From assembly GCF_902859735.1 (NCBI RefSeq), contig NZ_CADIJY010000007.1, positions 1-64,000 on the forward strand: 64,000 nt of DNA. The letters are read 5' to 3'. Positions within the stretch are counted from its first letter, which is position 1, and the number at the start of each line of letters is the position of its first letter. Shown piece after piece: positions 8,640 to 17,268 of the stretch. The position numbers and the translations under genes were made by a program. The stretch is from Achromobacter aegrifaciens (lineage in GTDB: Bacteria; Pseudomonadota; Gammaproteobacteria; Burkholderiales; Burkholderiaceae_B). The notes under the pieces were generated by a model, which did no database searches, was not told the origin of the DNA, and saw only the letters and a list, made by a program, of their open reading frames with translations.

Positions 8640-10145
8640 ATGGAATTGTTTGACAACCTCATGCTGGGCTTCTCGGTGGCGTTCACGCCCGAGAACCTGG
8701 CCTATGCCCTGCTGGGCTGCATCCTGGGCACGCTGATCGGCGTGCTGCCGGGCATCGGCCCTGTCCCGACCATCGCAATGCTGCTGCCGATCACGTACGT
8801 GCTGCCCCCGGTGGCCGGCCTGATCATGCTGGCAGGCATCTACTACGGCGCCCAATATGGCGGCTCCACAACGGCAATTCTCGTGGCCTTGCCAGGGGAA
8901 ACGTCCGCGGTGGTGACCGTGCTGGACGGCCACCAGATGGCCCGCAACGGCCGCGCTGGCGCCGCGCTGGCAATCGCTGCGCTGGGTTCGTTCTTCGCAG
9001 GCTGCGTGGCCACGCTGCTGCTGGCCGCCTTCGCGCCCCCGCTGGCTGAAGTCGCGTTCAAGTTCGGCCCGGCCGAGTACTTCTCGCTGATGTGCCTGGG
9101 CCTGGTCGGCGCCGTGGTGCTGGCTTCGGGTTCGCTGCCGAAGGCCATCGCGATGATCCTGCTGGGTCTGCTGCTGGGCATGGTGGGCACCGACGTGAAC
9201 TCGGGCGTCGCCCGCTTCGACTTCGGCATCCCCGAACTGCAAGACGGCATCGACTTCGCCATCGTGGCCATGGGCGTGTTCGGCTTCGCCGAAATCATGA
9301 CCAACCTCGAGCAGAAGGAAAACCGCGTCGACATCACCGACAAGATCGGATCGCTGTACCCCAACAAGCAGGAATTCAAGGAAGCCGCACCCGCTGTGCT
9401 GCGCGGCACGGCTCTGGGTTCGGCCCTGGGCATCCTGCCTGGCGGTGGCGCGGTGTTGTCGTCGTTCGCCTCCTACACGCTGGAAAAGAAGATCTCGCGC
9501 AATCCGGAACGCTTCGGCAAGGGCCACCCGGCCGGCCTGGCTGGCCCGGAATCGGCGAACAACGCTGCTGCCCAGACTTCGTTCATCCCGCTGCTGACCC
9601 TGGGCATCCCGGGTAACGCCGTGATGGCGCTGATGGTCGGCGCGATGACCATCCACAACATCCAGCCCGGCCCGCAAGTCATGACGAGCCACCCGGAGCT
9701 GTTCTGGGGCCTGATCGCCTCGATGTGGATCGGCAACCTGATGCTGGTCGTGCTGAACCTGCCGCTGATCGGCCTGTGGGTCAAGCTGCTGAAGGTGCCC
9801 TACCGCATCCTGTTCCCGGCGATTCTGGTGTTCTGCACGATCGGCGTGTACTCGTTGAACTACAACACGTTCGACATCTTCACCACCGCCATCTTCGGCA
9901 TCATCGGCTACGTGTGGTCCAAGCTGAAGTGCGAAGGCGCACCGCTGCTGCTGGGCCTGGTGCTGGGTCCCATGATGGAAGAGAACTTCCGTCGCGCCCT
10001 GCTGCTGTCGCGCGGCGACTTCACGACCTTCGTGACGCGTCCGCTGTCGGCTTCGCTGCTGGCCGTCGCCGTCTTCCTGGTGATCCTGGTGGCCCTGCCG
10101 GCGATCCGCAAGAAGCGCGAAGAGACCTTCGTCGAAGAAGACTAA
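8640..10145 (+). CDS. tctA: Tripartite tricarboxylate transporter, large permease TctA
   Basis: A 501-residue large membrane subunit with about 11-12 hydrophobic segments. The TctA signature is clear: GVLPGIGPVPTIAMLLP near residues 35-52 and a repeat-like PGGGAVLSSFASY near 263. The substrate of this pair cannot be read; the family carries citrate, other carboxylates, and aromatic acids such as terephthalate. It forms an operon with tctB and ends at a strong terminator. It is similar in layout to the second TctA at 15733 but not identical. Confidence 0.95.
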   Translation: MELFDNLMLGFSVAFTPENLAYALLGCILGTLIGVLPGIGPVPTIAMLLPITYVLPPVAGLIMLAGIYYGAQYGGSTTAILVALPGETSAVVTVLDGHQMARNGRAGAALAIAALGSFFAGCVATLLLAAFAPPLAEVAFKFGPAEYFSLMCLGLVGAVVLASGSLPKAIAMILLGLLLGMVGTDVNSGVARFDFGIPELQDGIDFAIVAMGVFGFAEIMTNLEQKENRVDITDKIGSLYPNKQEFKEAAPAVLRGTALGSALGILPGGGAVLSSFASYTLEKKISRNPERFGKGHPAGLAGPESANNAAAQTSFIPLLTLGIPGNAVMALMVGAMTIHNIQPGPQVMTSHPELFWGLIASMWIGNLMLVVLNLPLIGLWVKLLKVPYRILFPAILVFCTIGVYSLNYNTFDIFTTAIFGIIGYVWSKLKCEGAPLLLGLVLGPMMEENFRRALLLSRGDFTTFVTRPLSASLLAVAVFLVILVALPAIRKKREETFVEED

Positions 10146-10182
10146 AGCCAGCCTGCCGCCCCGCTGCGGCAGTCTCGCCCTG

Positions 10183-10213
10183 AAAACCCCCGGGTTCCGC
10201 CCGGGGGTTTTTC
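10183..10213 (+). terminator. Rho-independent terminator of tctBA
   Basis: A perfect stem AAAACCCCCGGG/CCCGGGGGTTTT with a five-base loop and T-rich tail begins about 40 bases after the tctA stop. Confidence 0.93.
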
Positions 10214-10302
10214 TTTGCGCGTCCGGCATCCAGTCCGATAAACGCTACGAATCAATACAACTCAATACGGGTTATGTTCAAACACAGTTCGCGTACGGTA
10301 AG

Positions 10303-10317
10303 CTAGGGGTTTACCCC
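10303..10317. promoter_or_regulatory. GGGG-TTTA-CCCC dyad before the GGT-like gene
   Basis: GGGG and CCCC flank TTTA at 10306-10317, preceded by CTA, and end only 15 bases before the start codon. This is the same GGG-N4-CCC form seen upstream of tctB and the DapA/Liv operon. At this position a bound protein would block transcription or translation initiation. Confidence 0.35.
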
Positions 10318-10332
10318 ACGCGATGATTCGAG

Positions 10333-11937
10333 ATGAATTTCAACTGGAACAACCCCTATCCCACCACCCGCCGCCCCGTGTTCGCACGCAACGTGGTCGC
10401 CACGTCACAACCGCTGGCCGCCCAGGCAGGCTTGCGGATCCTGGCGCAAGGCGGCAACGCAGTCGACGCGGCGATCGCCGCGGCCGCCACGCTGACCCTG
10501 ACGGAGCCGGTCAGCAACGGGCTGGGATCGGATTGTTTCGCCATCGTCTGGGACGGGTCCAAGCTGCATGGACTGAATGCCTCGGGAACGGCGCCGGCAG
10601 CCTGGAACATGGATTATTTCCGGCGCAAGCACCAGGGCGCCATCCCGATGCGCGGCTGGGACAGCGTGACGGTGCCGGGCTGCGTGGCGGGCTGGGCCGC
10701 CCTGCACGAAAAGCTGGGCCGGTTGTCCTTTGCCGACGTGCTTGCACCCGCCATCGAATACGCCGAGCGCGGCTTTGCCGTGTCGCCCATCGTGCAGGAA
10801 AAGTGGGCGGCGCAAGCCGACCTCCTGCAACCGCAGCCGGGCTTCGCCGAGCATTTCCTACCTCGCGGACGCGCGCCGCAGGTCGGCGAGCACTTCGTGC
10901 TTCAAGGCGCGGCCGCCACGCTCAAGCGCATTGCGGCCAGCGGCGGCCGGGACTTCTACGAAGGCGAGACCGCCCACAAGCTGGTGGCGCATGCCCAAGC
11001 CCACGACGCCGCGCTGACGCTGGCGGATCTGCGCGATTACGCGCCGCAGTGGGTGACGCCGATCAGCCAAAGCTACCGCGGCCACACGTTGCATCAGATT
11101 CCGCCCAACGGCCAAGGCATCGCCGCCCTGATCGCCCTGGGCATCCTGCAGAACTTCGACGTGGCGGCACGCCCGGTGGATCACCCTGCAACGCAGCACC
11201 TGCTGATCGAGGCGATGAAGCTGGCCTTTGCCGATGTCTACGCGCACGTGGCCGACTCGCAGCACATGCAGGTCACGCCCGAACAGATGCTGGCCGCGGA
11301 CTATCTGGCGCAGCGCGCGCGCCTGATCGACCCCGATGCGGCGCAGGCCCACGCCAGCGGCCATGCGCCGCGCGGCGGCACCGTCTACCTGACTGCCGCA
11401 GACAAGTGCGGCATGATGGTCAGCTTCATCCAGTCGAACTACATGGGCTTCGGCTCCGGCGTGGTGGTGCCGGGCACCGGCGTCAGCCTGCAGAACCGCG
11501 GCCATTGCTTCAACACCGACCCTGGCCACCCCAATGCGGTGGCGGGCGGCAAGCGCCCCTTCCACACCATCATCCCCGGCTTCCTGATGCGCAATGGCGC
11601 ACCCGTCATGAGTTTCGGGGTCATGGGAGGCAATATGCAGCCCCAGGGGCAGGTGCAGACGCTGGTCCGGATGCTGGACTATGGCCAGCAGCCGCAGGCC
11701 GCCTGCGACGCGCCTCGCTGGAAATGGAACCATGGACTGTCGCTGGACGCGGAGGCCGGCCTGCCCGCGGCCGTTGCCGAGGGACTGCGCGCCCGCGGCC
11801 ATGTGCTCGAAAGCATGGCGGATCCCTACATGGACTTCGGATCGGGGCAGTTCATCTGGCGCCTGGGCGACCCGGCCGTGGACGGATATGTCAGCGCCAG
11901 CGACAGCCGGCGCGATGGACTCGCCGCGGGCTTTTGA
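10333..11937 (+). CDS. Gamma-glutamyltransferase-family Ntn-hydrolase
   Basis: A 534-residue member of the gamma-glutamyltranspeptidase superfamily, which cleaves itself before a threonine that becomes the N-terminal nucleophile of the small subunit. The N-terminal block (ATSQPLAAQAGLRIL, GGNAVDAAIAAA) is typical. The predicted cleavage threonine is T350 in RGGTVYLTAAD. Unlike GGTs exported to the periplasm, no signal peptide is visible, so a cytoplasmic amidohydrolase of the oxamate-amidohydrolase (HpxW) type is a good alternative to a glutathione hydrolase. The ATG at 10333 starts right after a GGGG-N4-CCCC dyad. A dehydrogenase gene follows on the same strand. Confidence 0.85.
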   Translation: MNFNWNNPYPTTRRPVFARNVVATSQPLAAQAGLRILAQGGNAVDAAIAAAATLTLTEPVSNGLGSDCFAIVWDGSKLHGLNASGTAPAAWNMDYFRRKHQGAIPMRGWDSVTVPGCVAGWAALHEKLGRLSFADVLAPAIEYAERGFAVSPIVQEKWAAQADLLQPQPGFAEHFLPRGRAPQVGEHFVLQGAAATLKRIAASGGRDFYEGETAHKLVAHAQAHDAALTLADLRDYAPQWVTPISQSYRGHTLHQIPPNGQGIAALIALGILQNFDVAARPVDHPATQHLLIEAMKLAFADVYAHVADSQHMQVTPEQMLAADYLAQRARLIDPDAAQAHASGHAPRGGTVYLTAADKCGMMVSFIQSNYMGFGSGVVVPGTGVSLQNRGHCFNTDPGHPNAVAGGKRPFHTIIPGFLMRNGAPVMSFGVMGGNMQPQGQVQTLVRMLDYGQQPQAACDAPRWKWNHGLSLDAEAGLPAAVAEGLRARGHVLESMADPYMDFGSGQFIWRLGDPAVDGYVSASDSRRDGLAAGF

Positions 11938-11953
11938 TTGCGTTAAGGTTAGG

Positions 11954-11977
11954 GCCTGTTTACAGGCGTCAACGCCT
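11954..11977. promoter_or_regulatory. Two overlapping dyads upstream of the dehydrogenase gene
   Basis: GCCTG-TTTA-CAGGC (11954-11967) and AGGCGT-CA-ACGCCT (11964-11977) are both perfect and share four bases, so only one hairpin can form at a time. They lie 35-58 bases before the start codon at 12012. They could be operators or a switching leader structure. Confidence 0.35.
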
Positions 11978-12011
11978 GACGGCCCCAATCACATAAAGCG
12001 GAGTCCCCTGC

Positions 12012-12917
12012 ATGGCAACGATCGGTACCAAGAGCTACGACGCTGTCGTAGCCCAGAAAGTCACTTTCCTCGGATTGGGCGTGATGGGCCTGCCCATGGC
12101 CGGCCACCTGGCGCGCGCAGGACACGACGTCACGGTCTACAACCGCTCGCCCGCCAAGGCCCAGGCCTGGGTCGCCGAATTCGGCGGCAAGAGCGCAGCC
12201 ACGCCGCGCGAAGCCGTGGCCGGCGCGCAGATCGTGTTCGCCTGCGTCGGCAATGACGATGACCTGCGCAGCGTCGTGCTGGGCCCCGACGGCGCTTTCG
12301 CCGGCATGACGCCCGGCGCGGTCTTCGTCGACCACACCACCGCATCCGCCGACGTGGCGCGCGAACTCTACGCGCAGGCCAAGGAGCTGGGCCTGAATTT
12401 CGTCGACGCGCCGGTATCCGGCGGACAGGCAGGCGCGGTCAACGGCGTGTTGACCATCATGTGCGGCGGCGAACAAGCCGTGTTCGATGCGATCAAGCCC
12501 GTGGCGCAGAGCTTCGGCCGCGCGGTCACGCTGGTGGGCCCGCCCGGAGCCGGTCAACTGGCCAAGATGGTCAACCAGATCTGCATCGCAGGCGTCGTGC
12601 AGGGCCTGTCCGAGGCGATCGCTTTCGGCCAGGCTGCCGACCTGGACATGAAGCTGGTGCTGGACGTGATCAGCAAGGGCGCGGCGCAGAGCTGGCAAAT
12701 GGAGAATCGCGGCGGCACCATGGTCGACGACAAGTTCGACTTCGGCTTCGCGGTGGACTGGATGCGCAAGGATCTGGGCCTGGTGCTGGCCGAAGCCCGC
12801 CACAATGGCGCGCGCCTGCCCCTGACGGCCCTGGTGGACCAGTTCTATGGCGACGTCCAGAAGCTGGGCGGCGGCCGCTGGGATACCTCCAGCCTGATCA
12901 AGCGCCTGCGCGACTGA
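12012..12917 (+). CDS. NAD(P)-dependent 3-hydroxyisobutyrate dehydrogenase-family oxidoreductase
   Basis: A 301-residue beta-hydroxyacid dehydrogenase. The Rossmann motif GLGVMGLPMA lies near residues 21-30, the substrate signature FVDAPVSGG near 134-142, and the catalytic-lysine segment GAGQLAKMVNQ near 179-189. The family covers 3-hydroxyisobutyrate dehydrogenase and tartronate semialdehyde (2-hydroxy-3-oxopropionate) reductase. The sequence alone does not decide between them. The next GhrA-type enzyme nearby would fit glyoxylate or tartronate metabolism but is on the other strand. The start at 12012 leaves a short extension before the Rossmann fold. Confidence 0.9.
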   Translation: MATIGTKSYDAVVAQKVTFLGLGVMGLPMAGHLARAGHDVTVYNRSPAKAQAWVAEFGGKSAATPREAVAGAQIVFACVGNDDDLRSVVLGPDGAFAGMTPGAVFVDHTTASADVARELYAQAKELGLNFVDAPVSGGQAGAVNGVLTIMCGGEQAVFDAIKPVAQSFGRAVTLVGPPGAGQLAKMVNQICIAGVVQGLSEAIAFGQAADLDMKLVLDVISKGAAQSWQMENRGGTMVDDKFDFGFAVDWMRKDLGLVLAEARHNGARLPLTALVDQFYGDVQKLGGGRWDTSSLIKRLRD

Positions 12918-12936
12918 GCCCTGCCCTCGCGGCAAG

Positions 12937-12965
12937 AAAAAAGGCGAGCCGCAAGGCTCGCCTTT
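12937..12965. terminator. Bidirectional terminator between dehydrogenase gene and azoR
   Basis: A perfect ten-base stem AAGGCGAGCC/GGCTCGCCTT over a GCAA tetraloop, with A-run before and T-run after. It can serve both converging transcripts. Confidence 0.93.
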
Positions 12966-12983
12966 TGCTTTGGACGCCTGCGC

Positions 12984-13613
12984 TTACGCGGCCAGGCTGT
13001 CCTGCTGCGCAGCGGGCAGCAGCGCGTCGATGCGCTGCTTGGCCTGCGCCATGCCTTCCAGCGCGGCCACTTCACCCATGGCCATGCCTTCGGCGGCGAT
13101 GAAGGTGACGTCGGTCATGCCCAGGAAAGCCAGCATCTGGCGCAGGTAAGGCGTCATCGTGTCCGAAGGCGTGCCTTCGGCCTTGCCGCCGCGGGCGGTC
13201 AGCACGAACACCTGCTTGCCCTTGACCAGGCCTTCCGGCACGCCTTCGGGGGTATAGCGGAAGGTGACGCCAGCGCGGGCGAGATGATCGAGATAGCTCT
13301 TGAACTGAGCGGGCATATTGAAGTTGTAGACCGGAACGGCGAAGACGATGCGATCGGCATCCATCAATTCGGCTACCAGCGCGTCGCTCATCTCAACCAG
13401 GCGTTGCTGGTCCACGTTGCGGGCATCGGCCGGAGTGAACAGGGCGCCGGCGGTGTTGCCGTCGAAGTAAGGGATGGGCTGGGCGCCGATGTCGCGGACC
13501 TTGATGGCCGCGGCCGGATTAGACGCCTTGACGCGGTTGATCAGGTGATCGGCCAATTGCTTGCTGTTGGAACGATCGCCGAGAATAGAGGAAAGGATAA
13601 CCAGGGTCTTCAT
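12984..13613 (-). CDS. azoR: FMN-dependent NADH-azoreductase
   Basis: A 209-residue flavodoxin-fold protein of the AzoR family, which reduces quinones and azo compounds with NADH. The opening MKTLVILSSILGDRSNS is the FMN phosphate-binding segment. PVYNFNMPAQFKSYLDH (about residues 94-110) and TARGG (about 138) are the other diagnostic blocks. It is divergent from a LysR regulator with 152 bases between starts, a common quinone- or thiol-stress arrangement. Confidence 0.93.
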   Translation of the reverse strand: MKTLVILSSILGDRSNSKQLADHLINRVKASNPAAAIKVRDIGAQPIPYFDGNTAGALFTPADARNVDQQRLVEMSDALVAELMDADRIVFAVPVYNFNMPAQFKSYLDHLARAGVTFRYTPEGVPEGLVKGKQVFVLTARGGKAEGTPSDTMTPYLRQMLAFLGMTDVTFIAAEGMAMGEVAALEGMAQAKQRIDALLPAAQQDSLAA

Positions 13614-13739
13614 TGCAAATTTCTCCAGTGAGGGCCCGCTCGCTGCGGGCGGTCAGGATCCGTAGGCTTTGATCAGATCCCGAGTGCATGGCGTCACTGT
13701 AGACGGGTTAATTGTTCACATAAATCCGGTTATGATGAA

Positions 13740-13758
13740 CTATTCGTTCCAGGAATAG
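13740..13758. promoter_or_regulatory. LysR-type dyads between azoR and its regulator
   Basis: CTATTC-N7-GAATAG is an exact dyad at 13740-13758, directly before the LysR start. It is nested in a wider TTGTTC (13732) ... GAACAA (13758-13763) pair. The spacing suits a LysR autoregulatory site. This is inferred from symmetry only. Confidence 0.4.
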
Positions 13759-13765
13759 AACAATC

Positions 13766-14701
13766 ATGCAAGATCTCAACGACCTCTACTACTTCTCCCA
13801 GGTAGTCGAACAGGGAGGGTTCAGCGCCGCGGCCAGGGTGCTGGACATTCCGAAATCCCGCTTGTCGCGCCGGATCTCGCACCTGGAGGAAAGCCTGGGC
13901 GTGCGCCTTCTGCAACGCACGACGCGCCGCTTGCGCCTGACCTCGGCGGGCGAACGTTATCTGCACTATTGCCGCGAAATGGCCGCATCGGCGCGCGCGG
14001 CGGACGACGCCATGCGGCAGTTGCAGGCCGAACCCACCGGCCCCGTGATCGTGAGCTGCCCCGTATCCATCGCGCAGGACGTGCTGTCGCCGCTGCTGCC
14101 CGAGTTCCTGGACGCCTGGCCCGCCGTGTCGGTGCAGTTGCTTGTGACCAACCGCCGCGTGGACCTGATCCGCGAGGGCGTGGACCTGGCGCTACGCGTG
14201 CGCACCAAGCTGGATACCGACGCCGAACTGGTCGTGCGCCACTTCGGCACCGCGCGCGGCACACTGGTCGCCAGTCCCAGCTACCTGCAGCGCCATGGCA
14301 CGCCCGACACGCCGCAGGACCTCGCCACGCACACCACACTGAGCTTCAGTGATCCGCAAAACGAAGTGCGCTGGCCCCTGCGCAACGACAAGGGCGAGGA
14401 AGTGCATGTGGAATTGAAACCGCAGCTGTCATGCAACGACTTCATCGTGCTGACCGAAGCCGCAGTGCGGGGCCGCGGCATCGCCCTGCTGCCCTCGATC
14501 GCCACGCATGAACAGCTACGGCGCGGCCAGCTGGTGCAGGTCTTGCCGCAATGGCAGTCACCCGAGGGCATCGTGCATTGCATCTATCCGTCGCGGCGGG
14601 GCATGATGCCCGCCGTGCGCGCCCTGCTCGATTTCCTGTCGGAGCGCCTGCCCGCCATGTACCAGCGGCTGGAAAAAGCCCCGCTGCCGCCGGCTCAGTA
14701 G
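13766..14701 (+). CDS. LysR-family transcriptional regulator (azoR neighbour)
   Basis: A 311-residue LysR protein. The N-terminal winged helix spans residues 1-60 with the AARVLDIPKSRLSRRISHLE recognition region, and the inducer-binding domain spans about 88-295. The DLNDLYYFSQVVEQGGFSA opening matches the subgroup that often sits next to quinone reductases and azoreductases. It is divergent from azoR and probably controls it. Its last seven bases overlap the convergent ghrA. Confidence 0.93.
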   Translation: MQDLNDLYYFSQVVEQGGFSAAARVLDIPKSRLSRRISHLEESLGVRLLQRTTRRLRLTSAGERYLHYCREMAASARAADDAMRQLQAEPTGPVIVSCPVSIAQDVLSPLLPEFLDAWPAVSVQLLVTNRRVDLIREGVDLALRVRTKLDTDAELVVRHFGTARGTLVASPSYLQRHGTPDTPQDLATHTTLSFSDPQNEVRWPLRNDKGEEVHVELKPQLSCNDFIVLTEAAVRGRGIALLPSIATHEQLRRGQLVQVLPQWQSPEGIVHCIYPSRRGMMPAVRALLDFLSERLPAMYQRLEKAPLPPAQ

Positions 14702-15624
14702 CCGCGCGAGCGGTCGACCACGCCGGTGATGGCTTCGCCGCGCTGCAACTGCGCGACCTTGCCTGCGATCTGGCGAATGCTCTCATCGCGCAAGGTGCGC
14801 GCCGCGATGTGCGGAGTCACGTGCACCCGCGCATCGCGCCAGAACGCGTGGTCCTTGGGCAAGGGTTCGGTGTGGAACACATCCAGCGTGGCGCCATCGA
14901 TTTCACCTTCTTCGAGCATCTGCACCAAGTCGTCCTCGACCAGGTGTTCGCCCCGGCCCACGTTGACCAGATGCGCATGCGGCAGCAACTGCGACAGCGT
15001 TTCGCGGTTGAGGATGCCGACGGTGTCCGGCGTGAGCGGCAGCACGTTCACCAGGAAGCGCGTGCGGGCCAGGAACGCCGGCAAGGCGGCCGCGCCCGCA
15101 AAGGTCTCGACGCCGGGAATCTCGCGCGGCGTGCGCGACCAGCCCGCCACGGGATAGCCGAATTCGGCCAGCGTCTGAGCGACTCTGGCGCCCACCTGCC
15201 CCAGGCCCAGCACGCCCACCGGCCAGTCCGCCTGCCGCGAGCCTTCGCGGGTATCCCAGTGTTGCCGCGCCTGCGCATGATCGAAAGCTTCGAAATCGCG
15301 CGCGACGCGCAGCAACGCGTACAGCGCGTACTCCGCCATCTGCACCGACATGCCCGCGTCTTCCAGACGGACGATGCGCACCTGCGGCGGGATCTCGGGC
15401 ATCTTCAGCAAGGCGTCGACGCCCGCGCCCAGGTTGAACAGCGTGGTGAGGCCGGTCTCGTGCTTGAAGAGTTCGGCCGGCGGACGCCACACCAGAGCCG
15501 CCTGCGCGCCCGAAGGCGGGCCGTCCGGGTTCCACACGGAAATGCGGCATCCGGGCATGGCGGCTTCCAGCAGCGGAACCCAGGCGGCGGGATCATGGTG
15601 GGGACAGGCAAAGAGTATGTGCAT
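14695..15624 (-). CDS. ghrA: Glyoxylate/hydroxypyruvate reductase A
   Basis: A 309-residue D-2-hydroxyacid dehydrogenase that reduces glyoxylate or hydroxypyruvate with NAD(P)H. The nucleotide-binding motif GLGQVGARVAQ sits near residues 139-149. The catalytic elements are visible as NVGRGEHLVEDD (Arg), a Glu about 28 residues later and PHIAARTLRDES (His). The ATG at 15622-15624 gives the usual MHILFACPHHDP start. It lies about 108 bases downstream of the second tctA on the same strand, so it may be part of a tctB-tctA-ghrA unit. Confidence 0.92.
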   Translation of the reverse strand: MHILFACPHHDPAAWVPLLEAAMPGCRISVWNPDGPPSGAQAALVWRPPAELFKHETGLTTLFNLGAGVDALLKMPEIPPQVRIVRLEDAGMSVQMAEYALYALLRVARDFEAFDHAQARQHWDTREGSRQADWPVGVLGLGQVGARVAQTLAEFGYPVAGWSRTPREIPGVETFAGAAALPAFLARTRFLVNVLPLTPDTVGILNRETLSQLLPHAHLVNVGRGEHLVEDDLVQMLEEGEIDGATLDVFHTEPLPKDHAFWRDARVHVTPHIAARTLRDESIRQIAGKVAQLQRGEAITGVVDRSRGY

Positions 15625-15732
15625 GGTGGCTCTGTGTGCAGACTGGGGAAGCCTCAAGCATGAGGGATGCCGCCGCACAAATCAAACGGCCCGGCATGTA
15701 GCCGGGCCGCGTGCAGGCAAACGGAAAAGCGC

Positions 15733-17262
15733 TCAGGCCGCCTGCGGCACCTCGGGCTTGCCTTTGCCCTTGTTCTTGTTGCGGCGCAGGAAGGCCCACA
15801 CCTGCAGGAGGACCAGCAAGGCGCTCGCACCGATGAACCACGCGCTGATCGGGCGCTCCACAAACACCGCCAGATCGCCGCGCGACAGCAGCAACGCCCG
15901 GCGGAAGTTCTCTTCGACCATGGGGCCGAGCACGAAGCCGAGCAGGATGGGCGCAACCGAGAATTCCAGCGTCATGAGGATGGCGCCGATTACACCGAAA
16001 GCCAGCACTTCCCAGATCTGGAAGAGACTGTTCTGGGTACTGAACACGCCCACCGCGATGAAGAACAGCGCCGACGGGAACAGATAGCGGTACGGTACCT
16101 GCAGCAGTTTCACCCACACGCCGATCAGCGGCACGTTCAGCACCATGAGCAGCACATTACCCACCCAGAAGCTGGCGATCAGGCCCCAGAAGATGTCCGG
16201 ATGCTCGGTGATCAGTTGCGGGCCGGGCTGGATGCCCTGGATCAGCAGCGCGCCCAGGATTAGCGCCATCACGGCGTCGCCGGGGATGCCCAGGCTCATC
16301 GTGGGGATGAAGTCGACCTGCGTCTTGGAGTGCGAGGACGCTTCCGGCGACGCCACGCCGGCGATCATGCCGGTGCCGAATTTCTCGGGCGTCTTGGAGA
16401 TCTTGCGCTCCAGCGCATAGGCCACGAAGGTGGTGATGGTAGGACCGGTGCCGGGCATGGCGCCAAACAGCGTGCCTACCGCCGTGCCGCGCACCATAGG
16501 CCAGAAGGCGGTCTTGAGCTCCTGCTTGCTGGGCCGCATGTCGCGCAGGCGCAGCTTGGCGCCGCTGCCGATGATGGTCATGCGGTTGACGCTCATGAGG
16601 AAGTCGGCAACGCCGAACAGGCCCATGGAAATCGCCACCAGCTCCAGGCCGTCGGACAGGTCCAGCAGCCCGAACGAAAAGCGGATGGTGCCGGTATTCA
16701 CGTCCGTACCCACCACGCCGCACATCAGGCCGAACAAGGTCATCGCCACACCCTTGAGCGGCGAGCCGCGCGACATGGTGGCGCCGGCCAAAAGGCCCAG
16801 CAACATGATCGAGAAGATCTCGGTGGGACCGAACTTGAACGCGACTTCGACCAGCAGCGGAGACGCGAAGATCATGACGATGATCCCCACCGACGCGGCG
16901 AAGAACGAACAGATCATCGTGATGCCGAGCGCCGTTCCGCCCTTGCCTTGTTTGGTCAGCGGATAACCGTCCAGGCAGGTGACCGCGTGCGGCGGATGCG
17001 AAGGCAGATTCAGCAGGATCGCGCCGATGGCGCCGCCGTACTGCGAACCGTAGAAGATGCCGGCCAGCATCAGGATGGCCGGCACCGGATGCATCACGTA
17101 GGTGAGCGGCAGCAGAATGGAAATGGCCGACAGCGCGCCCATGCCGGGCAGCACGCCGATGAGGTTGCCCACCAGCACGCCGAAGAACGACCACATCAGG
17201 TTATGCCACTGGAAGGCGACGCCAAAGCCGTACCAGAGGTCCATCAAGGATTGCGAAATCAT
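15733..17262 (-). CDS. tctA: Tripartite tricarboxylate transporter, large permease TctA (second copy)
   Basis: A 509-residue TctA with about 11-12 membrane segments and the family signature GVLPGMGALSAISILLP near residues 37-53, plus PGTGPTITTFVAY in the second half. tctB lies immediately upstream with six bases between them, so the order B-A is that of the classical tctCBA operon without tctC. The tctD/tctE genes stand upstream in the same direction and probably control it. The C-terminal tail is lysine-rich. Confidence 0.95.
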   Translation of the reverse strand: MISQSLMDLWYGFGVAFQWHNLMWSFFGVLVGNLIGVLPGMGALSAISILLPLTYVMHPVPAILMLAGIFYGSQYGGAIGAILLNLPSHPPHAVTCLDGYPLTKQGKGGTALGITMICSFFAASVGIIVMIFASPLLVEVAFKFGPTEIFSIMLLGLLAGATMSRGSPLKGVAMTLFGLMCGVVGTDVNTGTIRFSFGLLDLSDGLELVAISMGLFGVADFLMSVNRMTIIGSGAKLRLRDMRPSKQELKTAFWPMVRGTAVGTLFGAMPGTGPTITTFVAYALERKISKTPEKFGTGMIAGVASPEASSHSKTQVDFIPTMSLGIPGDAVMALILGALLIQGIQPGPQLITEHPDIFWGLIASFWVGNVLLMVLNVPLIGVWVKLLQVPYRYLFPSALFFIAVGVFSTQNSLFQIWEVLAFGVIGAILMTLEFSVAPILLGFVLGPMVEENFRRALLLSRGDLAVFVERPISAWFIGASALLVLLQVWAFLRRNKNKGKGKPEVPQAA

Positions 17263-17268
17263 GACGCT

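Noticed and set aside
8571-10229. Long open frame antisense to tctA
   Set aside because: Glutamine/histidine/arginine-rich shadow frame without a family match; tctA is certain.
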